A stretch of 64,000 nt of DNA from Diadophis punctatus similis (lineage: Eukaryota; Chordata; Lepidosauria; Squamata; Dipsadidae), in assembly GCA_023053685.1 (NCBI GenBank), contig JALIGW010000003.1:142841508-142905507 (forward strand). The letters are read 5' to 3'. Within the stretch, counting starts at the first letter, position 1, and each line of letters opens with the position of its first letter. Shown piece after piece: positions 11,131-21,215 of this stretch. Position numbers and translations under genes: made by a program. Under the pieces are notes generated by a model that ran no database searches, was not told the origin of the DNA, and was given only the letters and a program-made list of their open reading frames with translations.

Positions 11131-11789
11131 GACTTCCGGTTTTGGAGCGCTTCATCGCAGACATCCCTCGTTGGATGCCTTTCCGATCTTTGTTAAAAGC
11201 CGCCAGAACAGCTGTCTGGCGGCTTTAAAATCTCTTCCCCGGGCAAAGGGGAGAGATGAGAGCCTGACAGGAGGGGTAGAGCCCCCCCAGCGCCTTAGGA
11301 GCCATCTGGCAGGGCGCGAAGGGAGAGCTCCCCATGCAGCCTGTCTCCAGCTCCGAAGATCCGGAAACCTCTGCCTCTGCAGAGCTAGATGGAGTGACCA
11401 GCCGCTGCTTCAAAAATGGGATTTATAACTACATTTAAACTATAGAAGCAGACAGAGAGAAACAGGCGTGAGATGGGCAAGTACTGAAACCTCTTTTTTT
11501 CCTTTTTTTTTCAACTCCTGGGTAAGCTTTCACTTCGGCAAGGGAACAAAGGAAACAGAGTAACAATATGGCGATTGAGAAGTGAAAGTGACTTTCGTTT
11601 CCCCAGAGGCTTTTTTTTTTTTTCTTTCTCTCTCTCTTATGGAAACTTTTAACTTGGAAAAATGGTTTTTTCTTTCTCTGTCTCCTAACTCTGGATTAAA
11701 GTTATAATAGAAATATTTTCAATAATAAAAGACTATCTGATTTTTAAACTGGAAAGAACTTTAATCAGGCAACTGGCTTTCTTTCTTTT
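11131..11789 (+). promoter_or_regulatory. 5' UTR / presumed internal promoter of the L1-type element
   Basis: The first 300 bp are clearly more GC-rich than the surroundings and start with 'ACTTCCGG', an ETS-like motif at the very 5' end. This is consistent with an RNA polymerase II internal promoter as in other L1s (inference). A 12-bp stem hairpin lies at 11196-11226. Several T-rich and CT-rich runs precede the ORF1 start. Confidence 0.5.
11196..11226 (+). repeat. Perfect 12-bp hairpin in the L1-type 5' UTR
   Basis: AAAGCCGCCAGA (11196-11207) is the exact reverse complement of TCTGGCGGCTTT (11215-11226), with a 7-nt loop. In RNA it would be a strong stem. Confidence 0.85.
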
Positions 11790-12881
11790 TTGTACTCTTT
11801 TGAAACACCAATGGCTTCAAAGTTTGGAAAGACTGTTTTGACTAAAAGAAATGACTATTCATCTGGATATATTTCTAAAATGCAACTTAACACTGAGCTA
11901 ACACCTCCACAGCTTTTGACACCTGAAAATTTATTAAATAATTTAAAGATTATGAAACATGAACTTACTTTGGAATTTAACCAGAAAATAAGTGAGATAG
12001 ACCATAAGATGCAGGCTGCTTTGAAGAATATGAATCAACAACTAAGATTTGATGTGTTAGAGGTTTGCAAAGGCTTAGCAACAAATATTGAAGTTTTGGC
12101 AGAACGTATTGAAACAAATAAACAAGCTTTGGCAACTTCGGTGAATTACATAGATAAAATCCAAAACGACATTGCAAATTTTGAAAAAGAGGTCTTAATG
12201 ACTCAGTTCAGATCTATGGAAGTTGCTATAAGGATTAGAGGTTTGAAAGAAGGATTATATGAAAATTTAAAAGGCAGGATGGTTGACATATTGGATCAGG
12301 TGTCTGGAATTTCTAAAGCGGAATTGGCTACACAAATCGACAAAACATACAGAATCAACTCGTGGTACGCCAAACAAAAGCATCTACCAAGGGATATTGT
12401 CATATATTTTACCACAAGAGCTTTACGGAACAGAATTATACAAGCAACGTTTAACAATAATCTTATGGTGAATGGTCAGGAACTAAAGATTTGGAAAGAA
12501 ATCCCCTCTAAAATGCTTAAAGCCAGGAAAAGCTATACTTTTTTGATTGATGAATTTAAGAGATTAAATTTACAATATAAATGGGAAGCACCAGTTGGAG
12601 TAGCAGTGAAATTTTCTGGAAAAAGATACCGGCTCAACACGATAAAAAAAGCTACTGAATTTTATGTCAATGTTCTAAAGGCTGATATATCCAAGATTCC
12701 AGAAGAAGGGTGTATGAAAATAAAAGAGGAGGAGGAGGGGAAGCCACCTTCGATGGATCAAAAAGAAATAGACTCAAAAATCCAAAAGGAGTGCCTGAAT
12801 CAGATAGCTGGGGAAAAGGAGATGGAGGTTTGGGAGCAGACGGGAGACGACTTGACAAATTTGAATTTATTGAACTATTAA
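11790..12881 (+). CDS. L1-type ORF1 protein (RNA-binding chaperone), intact
   Basis: The frame has 363 codons and a normal stop. ORF1p of L1 trimerises through a coiled coil, coats the element RNA and acts as a nucleic-acid chaperone in cytoplasmic RNPs. Visible parts: an N-terminal tail (1-48); a heptad-rich, Leu/Ile-spaced helix (about 50-140) fitting the coiled coil; an RRM-like region (about 143-235) starting 'MEVAIRIRGLKEG' and including 'PRDIVIYFTTRALRNRI'; a C-terminal domain (about 240-298) with 'YTFLIDEFKRLNLQYKW' and 'VAVKFSGKRYRLNT'; and a charged tail (300-363). The order and size match vertebrate L1 ORF1p. The upstream in-frame Met is used as the start; Met8 (11811) is an alternative. 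There are no stops or frameshifts, unusual among the elements here. No ORF2 follows. Confidence 0.85.
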   Translation: MYSFETPMASKFGKTVLTKRNDYSSGYISKMQLNTELTPPQLLTPENLLNNLKIMKHELTLEFNQKISEIDHKMQAALKNMNQQLRFDVLEVCKGLATNIEVLAERIETNKQALATSVNYIDKIQNDIANFEKEVLMTQFRSMEVAIRIRGLKEGLYENLKGRMVDILDQVSGISKAELATQIDKTYRINSWYAKQKHLPRDIVIYFTTRALRNRIIQATFNNNLMVNGQELKIWKEIPSKMLKARKSYTFLIDEFKRLNLQYKWEAPVGVAVKFSGKRYRLNTIKKATEFYVNVLKADISKIPEEGCMKIKEEEEGKPPSMDQKEIDSKIQKECLNQIAGEKEMEVWEQTGDDLTNLNLLNY

Positions 12882-13669
12882 AAGATGAACTATCAAGATA
12901 CAAAACGATGTGATGTTGAAATATATTGGATGGATAGAGACTAATATGATTGTATTTTATCTTTTCCCTATTTAATGATTACTTATGCAATATTTAGTTA
13001 AGTTTTATATAATTTTGAGGTTATTTTTAATGTTGATAATATTAGATATATATAGTTTGTTGAAGATTTGTTTATTGTTTATTCTTCTTTTATTTTCTTT
13101 TTTTGTTTATTGAAGTTAATGATGAAATTTAATATTTGATGATTACTTATGTAACATTTAGTTAAGTTTTATCTTAGAGGTTATTTCTAATGTCAATAAT
13201 ATTAGTTTAAGATTTGTGTATTTTATATTTAGTTATTACTTATGTAACATTTACCTTGTATAAGATAGAGGACTGAAGGGAGGAGGTAGGAGGTTTGTTT
13301 GTTTGTAGTGTTAAAGAGTTTTCTCTTTCTTTCTTTCTTTTTTTTTATTCTCTTTCTTTTTTTTCTCTCTCTTTTTTGTATCTTTACTATTGTATACAAA
13401 TGCGATATATTAGTACTGTATAGTTTGGAGTTGAAGCTTTTTTAAAAACAGTGTTCTTTTTTTCCTTTTTCCTTTTTCTTTTTATTAACAATTTAAACTT
13501 ATTATTATGCCCTGTATTATCTCTGGGAAGTCCGGGGGGGGGGAGGTGGGGAGGGAAGGGGGTGGGTCTGGGGGGGGGAAACAAAAATGTTTGTACTTTG
13601 GATTTAATATTTTGTTACCACTTATGTAAGTTTGTACTAATAAAACTTTTTTGAGAAAAAAAAAAAAAA
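12882..13669 (+). other. 3' UTR of the L1-type element
   Basis: The interval is AT-rich, with imperfect internal repeats of 'gattacttatg...catttagttaagtttta' near 12975, 13140 and 13227. A G-rich tract at 13531-13579 precedes 'aaaaatgtttgtactttgg', AATAAA (13639-13644) and poly(A). The same 'tgtttgtacttt', 'gtactaataaaactttt' end occurs antisense at 50170-50569, so this is a family 3' end. No ORF2 coding is visible in any frame. Confidence 0.75.
13531..13579 (+). repeat. G-rich polypurine tract in L1-type 3' UTR
   Basis: Repeated runs of 3-9 G separated by A or T could fold as a G-quadruplex. G-rich polypurine tracts are a known feature of mammalian L1 3' UTRs. The antisense copy at 50222-50290 carries the complementary C-rich tract. 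Confidence 0.75.
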
Positions 13670-13857
13670 AAGAAAAGCAGGTTTTTAATAGCACCGTTGA
13701 GCAGAGTAAAAAATGATTGAAGTCATATACATCAAAAGGTTTCAGGCAACCTTCCAAGATCTCAACAAATGTAATTGTTCTTTTTCACATACCACAAGTG
13801 TTAATGTACTTGTAGTCAGGTTCACATGTAAGTTGCATCTGCACAATCAACCTACAA

Positions 13858-13974
13858 CAGGGCTGTCAAACTCGCGGGCTGGATGCGTCACGGCCACACC
13901 TGGTTTAGCAAAGGGGGGAAAAGTCCCAATACGTCACGTGATGCTGCCCTGATGATGCAAGTTTGACACTCCTG
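13858..13974. mobile_element. Short hAT MITE ('GTGTCAAAC' family)
   Basis: The ends are CAGGGCTGTCAAACTC and GTTTGACACTCCTG. Flanks ACCTACAA (13850-13857) and ACCTACAG (13975-13982) form a 7/8 duplication. It is 117 bp and non-coding; its interior ('ggtttagcaaaggggggaaa') is shared with 37296-37431. Confidence 0.9.
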
Positions 13975-13982
13975 ACCTACAG

Positions 13983-15299
13983 CATCTTCTCCCTTTCGCC
14001 TACTTTTCCTCCTGCTTCATCTCAGTTTAAATTCTACATCAGCCTAGCCACTCTGTACATCCGAAGTGAATCAGAGCTGGTTAAAACTTGTGCCTTCTAA
14101 TTACTATGTAATTTATGATTACTGTGATATTTTATTATTATTTTTATTGCACATTTTAGCAGCAAAGGACAATACTGTTTGAAATCCCATAAGCAAAATC
14201 TATATAATTGCCTATCTTCAAAGTCCCCCATTCCTCTGGCTTGCTGTACTTTGTATTATATGTATTTCTGATCCCTGGCATTTGGTACCATTCATTTTCT
14301 TCAAAATGAGGTGGAGGTTGCAGATAAAAGCCACCGCATCCAGAGGCAGACAAGATGGAGCCTGTCAGATCTGGAAGTCAGCAGCAAAGTTATAATTACA
14401 ACAGAGTGGTATGAAGTGAGCTTTTTTTCTTTTTTTACAACTATAGATTTAATTGTCATCAGCTGTAAGGGAAGCTGAGGACTGGAGAGAAGGCAGCAGA
14501 GAGTGATGGGTCAAAAGGACTCTTAACAGAGATGCTGAAAGTTGCGAGTAATTCTTATGAACCTAAACCACCAGCAGAATGGAGATACTTCACTTTTTGT
14601 CTTCTTTTGAGAAAGACTTCCTGTGGCAACGTGTTCTTTAAAAGAAATAAAAAATGTGAGATAACTTAAAATTGATTACAATGGAACATTTTGAGGTCCG
14701 CTACCTGATTTCTATGTCAATATGATAAATGTTTAAAATGATTGGGTAATTCCTTTATTTTATTTTTTCAAATTCCCCCTCATTCATGAAGCTCAGTCTT
14801 TGAGCCAACAATTATATTTCCGCCCACAAACTTATTTTGAACATTACGTTGTAAAGAGAGTATTCTGAACATTGCCTTAAACTCCTAGAAGGAAGTTGGC
14901 TGTTAGAGTAACAGAGGAATAATTACATCCACCTAAATATTATATCTATAGCTTGACATGGTTTTCTTCAGTAGAAAATTCTGTGCATACTTGAGGGCAG
15001 GCAAAGTAATTTGCAGAAATGAACAATGGAGTTCTGTGCAGTTTGGCAGGGAAGCAGAAATACTGGTACAAAACTTGTCCATTTCAGAATTTCTGGTTAT
15101 GTGACCAAGTAACATAAATAATCTATTTAATCATATATGGATAGGCTGACCATTTTGGAGAATAAAATCATTTATCCCATCATCCACAATACTTAAGTTT
15201 TACAGGATCCAATCTGGATCAGTCACTGGGACCAGAGATTTAGTATTCTGAGTTTTTGGACTCATGCTGGAACCCATCAATTGCGTGATGGGTTCCAAT
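13983..15299. other. No gene seen
   Basis: This is unassigned AT-rich sequence. A perfect 11-bp stem hairpin occurs at 15269-15296 (GGAACCCATCA and TGATGGGTTCC, 6-nt loop) directly before the LINE end at 15300. Confidence 0.5.
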
Positions 15300-15642
15300 T
15301 GCACGAGCACGCAATAGATACAAACTTAATGTAAACCGCTCCAAACTCGACTGCAGAAAATACGACTTCAGCAACAGAGTGATCAATGCCTGGAATGCAC
15401 TACCTGACTCTGTGGTTTCTTCCTCAAACCCCCAAAACTTAGACTGTCTACAGTCGACCTCTCCCCATCCTAAGAGGTCTGTAAGGGGCGTGCATAAGCA
15501 CACCACTGTGTCTACCGTCCCTGTCTTACTGTCCTATTGTCCTCATTTATCTGTACTTCTATGCTTATGTTATGATCATACAAACACCTACTATCTTGTA
15601 CATGTTTGACAAACAAATAAAAAAAAATAAAAAAATAAAAAC
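15300..15642 (+). mobile_element. LINE 3' end, sense (same family as 3765-4260)
   Basis: The translation contains 'NRVINAWNALPDSVVSS', closely matching the antisense copy at 3765-4260, followed by about 200 bp of 3' UTR and an A-rich (AAAAAT)n tail at about 15617-15641. It is strongly 5' truncated. Confidence 0.75.
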
Positions 15643-15861
15643 TTTTCTCTTAGCAGAATGTCCCTGAGGCTGGGCTCCAGCACATGTCTAAAAGCTCAGA
15701 AGACAAAACCTCTAGTCCTGGTGACCGACCCAGATTGGATCCTGGAACATTATCCCGGGACACGTGTATTTGCCTTTCATTTGTGACTTAAGTTTTATTT
15801 ATATAGTAGTCTTCTATAAAAAAGGCTGGTATGTTATCTGTTGAATTGTATATTAGGAGAG

Positions 15862-16198
15862 TCTATTACTAAGACACTGAGCTTGTCGATCAGAAGGTCG
15901 ACAGTTCAGCAGTTCGAATCCCCAGCGCCACGTAACGGAGTGAGCTCCCGTTACTTGTTCCAGGTTCTACCAACCTAGCAGTTCAAAAGCACGTAAAAAT
16001 GCAAGTAGAAAAATAGGGACCAGTTTGATGGGAAGGTAACAGCACTCTGTGCACCTTCAGCATTGAGTCATGCCGGCCACATGACCACAGAGATGTCTTC
16101 GGACAGTGCTGGCTCTTCGGCTTAGAAACGGAGATGAGCACTGCCCCTAGAGCGGGAAAATGAGTAGCACGCATTGCGGGGGAACCTTTACCTTTATT
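15862..16198 (+). mobile_element. Sauria-type tRNA-derived SINE
   Basis: The tRNA-like head carries a B-box 'GTTCGAATCC' (15912-15921). The body has 'gtaacggagtgagctcccgt', 'gccggccacatgaccac' and 'tcttcggacagtgctggctc', and the tail is 'gggggaacctttaccttt'. I recognise this as the squamate Sauria SINE, whose tail is shared with Bov-B LINEs and which is believed to use Bov-B machinery. It is nearly full length but lacks the first bases of the tRNA head. The possible duplication ATTACT at both ends is too short to be firm. Confidence 0.85.
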
Positions 16199-18220
16199 AC
16201 TCACCCAATCTCTTTGTCTCTTCATTCTTACTATTACATTTCAGAAGAGTTTGAAATTTTCACAAGATGTTTAGAATTATGGTCTTCTTGACAATGATCT
16301 TGATGTGCTACTTTCTTGTAACATCATTACATTTCAGGAAATGGCATCACTTTTATTTTGTTAGTACAAATTTTCTTTGTTCTCTAATATTTGCAGTCTT
16401 AATCGCATTTATGATTGGTGCGTTAAATCCCATTGAACTCAACAGAAAGTGTAACATTGCAACATGGATGGAACTGATGGGCATTGGCAGAACATAAACT
16501 TTGGTCATTATGGACAAGGTTTACATTTGGCCAGTGAAGCAGCAAGTAACCTTTATAGTCTCAACTCCATAATGAAATAGCAGACTATCTTGGTAGTGGA
16601 AATACTGGAAATTTTTATGAAGATGAAGGTAGAAGGTAGAAAGAGGGGGACAGATCACAGCTTTTAGTAGCACTTCCATCTCTTTTGAGACATCTATCCA
16701 GAAATGCATATATTAGTGCATATAATATAGTAGCACATTATCAGGACTTTAGTGAAGAGCATGTTGTCTGATTCCTTAAGATACTGGGTAGGGTCATGCC
16801 AATTATAGAGAAAATTATTGACAGGACCTGGCTAGTTGTGCCAAAGCAGTATTTGAACTGAAAACATGTTTATGAAGTTGGTTAACACCATCAGACTCTA
16901 CTGGGATGAGGTATTGATATAATAACTTATTTTTGATAGTTAATCTCCCAAACAGAACATCTTGGAGCTAGTGCCACCTAGCTGGCTATTGCTGCATGTA
17001 GAAACAATGATGGCAGGAACCTCACCAAGCAGCAAATCAAGGGTTAATTTGTCTTTAGCTTTAACAAAAAGAAAAAAAAATGGGGAGGGGTCACACTGAA
17101 TGCAAACCTAATTAGAATCCTGCATAGCTATTGCCTAGCAACCAGGAGAAGTCAAGGAGTTTTCTGAACTTTTTGTATGAAGGAGCATGTAATAAGAAGC
17201 ATCTTGGCATACAATATGCTTATATCTCAGTTGTGATCTGGATCAATTCGGTGGAGAGCTCAGTTTGACAACTACTTTGCTTTGATGCGTTGAGTCTGTT
17301 TGACTTTTAAAACAAAATGAACTCTGCCAGTTCTTAACTCATTGGATTCAGCCTGCATGTTTGGAAACACTCTGCTAATACTGCACCTTACTTTTTTATC
17401 TTCATTTTCTACTTAAGTTTCAAACTTTATTTGGAATATGCATAACTTCATTATTGTATCGCAACTTGGGCCTTTGAAGTAATGAGTTTTACCTCTCTGT
17501 CAGTAATTCTACAGTGAGCCTTTAGCATTGTTTCTTACTCTCATATGGCGGCCTTATATTTCATTGATAGGAGAATGGAGAAAGGTGATTTCTTTACATT
17601 TGCTGCCTGCAAGGTATGTTGAAGGAGGACTGCTAGGTGACTGCCACCCTGCATGGGTCATCTCATTGGCCTTAGGCAGGGACATCTGACTTTTTAAAAA
17701 AAGTATATTTATTTTGCTTGATCATAAAAGGTAAAATACAAAACAGAGAAACAAACAAAACAAAACAAAAACATATGTCTAGTGCCAACAACAACAAAAA
17801 GGAAAACAAATTGGTGTACAAAAAAGTGATCCACACACACACACACACTCACACAAGAAAAAAGAGCAGTCACAGATGGTTAACAGAGGGATATGAAGAT
17901 TAGTGTAATGTTTAACAATTGGACTTGGAGACCATGACCACGTTCCCAAAATAATCAGGATCAGGATAAAAACTTGATTTAGTTTAATATCATTTTAGTC
18001 TAATTTATTTGACTAGAGTTTATGTGATGGCTTATGGGATGGGTTTAAATAACTGCTCTATCGGCAACAGTATTTGGAGTGGCTCTGTGTAGCTGATTCC
18101 AGTTTGTTTGTTTGTTTGTTTCTAGCAGAAGGCAAACATTTTCCTTCTGCTGAGGACAGGGACAACCCAGTAGATGGAGAAGTCAGAACATGTGGGCAAA
18201 ACAGGGATAACTGAGCAAGC
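16199..18220. other. No gene seen
   Basis: About 2 kb holds no recognised element. An A-rich patch at 17740-17860 includes a short (CA)n. A hydrophobic 76-codon frame (16267-16497) lacks any family motif. Confidence 0.5.
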
Positions 18221-18600
18221 CACTAGTTCAGGGGTCGGCAACCTTAAACACTCAAAGAGCCACTTGGGCCCGTTTCCCAGAGAAAACAAAACACCTGGAG
18301 CCACAAAACCTGGGTGGGCATGGCCAACTCGATGTCACTCACTCCCACCCAGTCACATGACCCCCAGCCACGCCTACCCAGGTTTTGTGGCTCTGTGTTT
18401 TCTATGGGAAATCAGTAACTCCCTCTCTGTCTCTCTCCCTCCCATCTCTTTCTCCATCTCTCTGTATCTTTCTCTCTCTCATCTCTCTTTCTTTTTCTCT
18501 ATCTCCCTCTCTATCTCCCTCTCTCATTCTCTGTCTGTCTCTTTCTCACTCTCTTTTTCTTTCTGCCCCACTCTCTTTCTGTGTCTCTCTATGTCTGTGA

Positions 18601-18988
18601 GTGTGTGTCTCGCTCTCTCTTGTTCCCTACCTCTTCTCACTGTCGGAAAGCCCTGCCGCCCTGCCTGCTCTCTTTCGGGCTTTTCGCCAGCTGTTTTATT
18701 TCTTCCTTTTTGAAAGCTGGGCTGGTGGAGCAATGAGCGCAACCTGCAGTGGAGGCTTCCATTCTCCTCCCCCTCTCCTGCCCCCCTGACTGGCTGTGGT
18801 GGGGCCGGGAGGGTGTGCATGAGAGGAGAAGGAGGGGGAGGAGGAGGTTGCGCTCATTGCTCTGCCAGCCTGGCTTTCCAAAAGGAAGAAAAAAAACCCA
18901 GCTAGTGAAAAGCCCGAAAGAGAGCAGGCAGGGTGGCAGGGCTTTCTGACAGTGAGAAGAGGCACAAAGGCAGGGAGCAAGAGAAAGC

Positions 18989-19010
<22 letters not shown>
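18601..19010. repeat. Large inverted repeat inside the 1.8-kb hAT element
   Basis: Left arm about 18601-18770 ('tgttccctacc...tctcactgtc...gggcttttcgccagctg...gagcaatgagcgcaacc') and right arm about 18820-19010 run as reverse complements with small differences, around a spacer of roughly 50 bp. A (CA)n tract (18990-19042) lies in the right arm. Confidence 0.8.

Positions 19011-19042
<32 letters not shown>
18990..19042. repeat. (CA)n microsatellite
   Basis: About 26 CA units lie within the hAT element. Confidence 0.95.
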
Positions 19043-19044
<2 letters not shown>

Positions 19045-19639
19045 GTCTCTCTCCCCCTCTGTATCTCTCTCTCCCCATCTCCTCTTCTCTCTGTGATCAC
19101 TGTGTGTGTGTCTCTTCTGTCTCTCTCACTCCCTCTGTGTATCACTCTGAATGTGTTTCTCTCCCCCCCTCTCTCTGCCGCGGCTGGGTCAAGCCAGCAA
19201 GTTCTTTTTGGGGTGCTTCACTTTTTGGAAATCTGGGCTGGCAGAGGAACGATCGCCAGCAGCAGCTTCCCTTCGTCTGACCGTTCTCCCCCCTTCTCCT
19301 CTTGCAACCTAAAACCTCGCAATGCTTTTGTGCCTAGAGAGGAGGCAGGAAAGGGGACTGGGAATCCAGCTTCCCTCCCTCTCCTCTTCCTGCTCTCCCG
19401 ATGTCTGTTAAGCCAGGGCTGAGGAGATCCCCTTGCGAGGAAAGGCACTCAACAGGACACAGCTTCTTTCCTGCACAAATGCTCCAGCCATCGCCTTGCC
19501 ATGTCATTCCCCCACCCCCAGCAGCTCTTCGGCCAAGCACGGAAGGCACAAACTCCAGCCCAAAGTGGCAGGAAGCGAAGGCTGCCTACATGCAGTGAAG
19601 GCAGTTACAGGGGTGCTTCGCTCCTGCACTCTCCGGCGA

Positions 19640-19850
19640 CCCTCCTCCTCTCCCTCTTGTGATGCCCTGGCCACCTGTGACTGAGCCGGGAGCGTGCGCA
19701 CATGCGGGGAGACCCTCTGTAAGCGAGCAGCTGCCCGCCCTGTGTGCGCCTTTCCTGCGCTTTGGTGCTCGCTTGAGGAGGGTCTCCCCATGCTTGCACA
19801 TGCTCCCGGCTCAGCCACAGCTGGCCAGAGGGTCACGAGGGAAGGAAGGA
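19640..19850. repeat. Second inverted repeat inside the 1.8-kb hAT element
   Basis: The 'gagccgggagcgtgcgcaca' and 'ggggagaccctct' stretch on the left pairs with 'agggtctcccc' and 'tgctcccggctc' on the right, separated by about 40 bp. Confidence 0.75.
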
Positions 19851-20103
19851 GAGGAGGAGGACCGTCCAAAGGGAAGTGTGCGCTGCAACTGGTGATCATT
19901 CCTCAGCCCAGATTTCCAAAAATATCCAAAAAAGAACTAAAAGCAGTGAGGGGTGGGGCCAACCAGTGATGGTACAGGGAGCCACAGCAGAGGGCCCGAA
20001 GAGCCACATGTGGCTCCGGAGCCGCAGGTTGCTGACCCCTGGACTAGTTAAATTAAAAGAACAGCCTAGAACACATGATGATTAGGCACTCAACCAGGGT
20101 TTT

Positions 20104-20167
20104 CTGGGGAATTCTGGAACTTGAAGTCCACAGGTCTTAAAGTGGCCAAAATTAGGAACCCTTGCAC
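20104..20167. mobile_element. Half copy of the foldback hAT MITE
   Basis: 'aattctggaacttgaagtcc', 'acaggtcttaaagtggcc' and 'aggaacccttgca' match one arm of the foldback MITEs at 23727 and 56723. The other arm is missing. Confidence 0.65.
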
Positions 20168-20169
20168 TA

Positions 20170-20955
20170 GACATTATTTTAAAAATTTTCAGCATTTTTG
20201 AAACTCTTGCCCTTTAAGAAAATGTTTTCTGGACTGAAAAGAGAGAACATTCTGTTGTTCCACCAAGGCTTAACCACAACAGGAAATCCTTTTCAATATT
20301 TATTTCCCAGAAGTAAGCAAGGGCCACCTGGATTGGAGGGAAAGAAATACAAATCTCCAAAGGTATTTTGCTGCATACGAATGTGGCATAGTGGCAATCA
20401 GATTTCATAGGTTTTTTTATGATATTGAAAGACATTGAATAGGAAGGTGCTGACTGTCTTGGAGAGATGAATATGACAGATCATGCTGGGTGATGGTGTT
20501 GCTGAACTACAACTCCCAGTCAATGTTTCCTGTAATAGCAGAAAACGGGACGCGGCATTCTCTTTTCATCTGCGCGGCCGCGCAGACGTCCAGCCTCTTC
20601 CATTAGAAAATGCGGGGCGGAAGTTAGAAACTTCCATGCGGCGTTCTTTCATCACGTGCGCGGCCACGCGGTCACGCACCTTAGAGGGAACAGTGCTCCC
20701 AGTACCTCTTACCATTGGCCATTTTGGCTGGGGCTACTCAAAATTGTGGTTCACAACTTTTGGAGAATCACAGGTTCTTACTTTTAGTCTCCCCTTTCAA
20801 GGAAGAGAACTTGCTCAATCAGGAATGATTCCCAAATCTGTCAGAATCTAGTAGATTACTATGTTAAGTTTAGTTTTCATCTTGTCTTGCCTCATAGTGA
20901 AGCCAGTTCACTAGAAAATGCTATTGTGTGTAAACCTTATCTGTATACGAAAAAG
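20170..20955. other. Unassigned sequence around the 20521 MITE
   Basis: Apart from the MITE I see no gene or element here. Confidence 0.45.
20521..20695. mobile_element. hAT MITE ('CAATGTTCCCTCTAA' family)
   Basis: The ends are CAATGTTTCCTGTAA (left, decayed) and TTAGAGGGAACAGTG (right). Flanks CTCCCAGT (20513-20520 and 20696-20703) are an exact 8-bp duplication. The interior is CpG-rich. A second copy lies at 28720-29029. Confidence 0.85.
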
Positions 20956-20957
20956 GG

Positions 20958-21051
<94 letters not shown>

Positions 21052-21122
21052 ATCTCTCTCTATATCTCTATCTCTATCTCTATTTCTATCTATCTCTATT
21101 TCTATCTATCTCTATCTCTATC

Positions 21123-21180
<58 letters not shown>

Positions 21181-21199
21181 ATCTATCTATCTATCTCAA
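20956..21199. repeat. Compound microsatellite (CT)n then (TATC)n
   Basis: Roughly 90 bp of near-pure CT pass through mixed TATCTC units into about 60 bp of TATC tetramers, ending 17 bp before a CR1 fragment. Confidence 0.95.
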
Positions 21200-21215
21200 T
21201 GCATGTCTTGTGCAT

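Larger units (their letters stand above)
11131..13669 (+). mobile_element. HAL1-like L1 element: ORF1 only, full length, 17-bp TSD
   Basis: The 2,539-bp unit is flanked by exact 17-bp duplications AAGAAAAGCAGGTTTTT (11114-11130 and 13670-13686). Order: GC-rich 5' UTR beginning 'gacttccggttttgg', intact ORF1 (11790-12881), AT-rich 3' UTR with a G-rich tract, AATAAA at 13639-13644, and a poly(A) run from 13656. Only 774 bp lie between the ORF1 stop and the poly(A), so the roughly 3.8-kb ORF2 (endonuclease and reverse transcriptase) is missing. Mammalian HAL1 elements have this architecture and are mobilised in trans by L1. Here the exact duplication, intact ORF1 and poly(A) imply a recent insertion. 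The alternative is a single L1 that lost ORF2 by deletion. Other copies in the genome would decide between these. Confidence 0.85.
18229..20041. mobile_element. 1.8-kb hAT element ('CAGGGGTCGGCAACCT' ends) with inverted repeats
   Basis: The ends are CAGGGGTCGGCAACCTT and AGGTTGCTGACCCCTG. Flanks CACTAGTT (18221-18228) and GACTAGTT (20042-20049) agree at 7/8, as expected for hAT. Subterminal 'aaagagccac' and 'gagccacatgtggctc' follow the usual pattern. No transposase is encoded. The interior is GC- and CT-rich with two large inverted repeats (about 18601-19010 and 19640-19850) and a (CA)n run. It is a non-autonomous, composite-looking element. Confidence 0.85.

Noticed and set aside
15862..15940. 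Possible tRNA gene
   Set aside because: A B-box is present, but the acceptor stem and A-box are not intact and the sequence continues into a SINE body.
16267..16497. 76-codon hydrophobic frame resembling a membrane protein
   Set aside because: A T-rich codon artefact with no family signature.
18174..18713. 179-codon Ser/Leu-rich frame
   Set aside because: It is a CT-rich part of the 1.8-kb hAT element; no domain motif.
20956..21199. Possible CRISPR-like regular repeats
   Set aside because: These are pure microsatellites with no spacers; the DNA is vertebrate.
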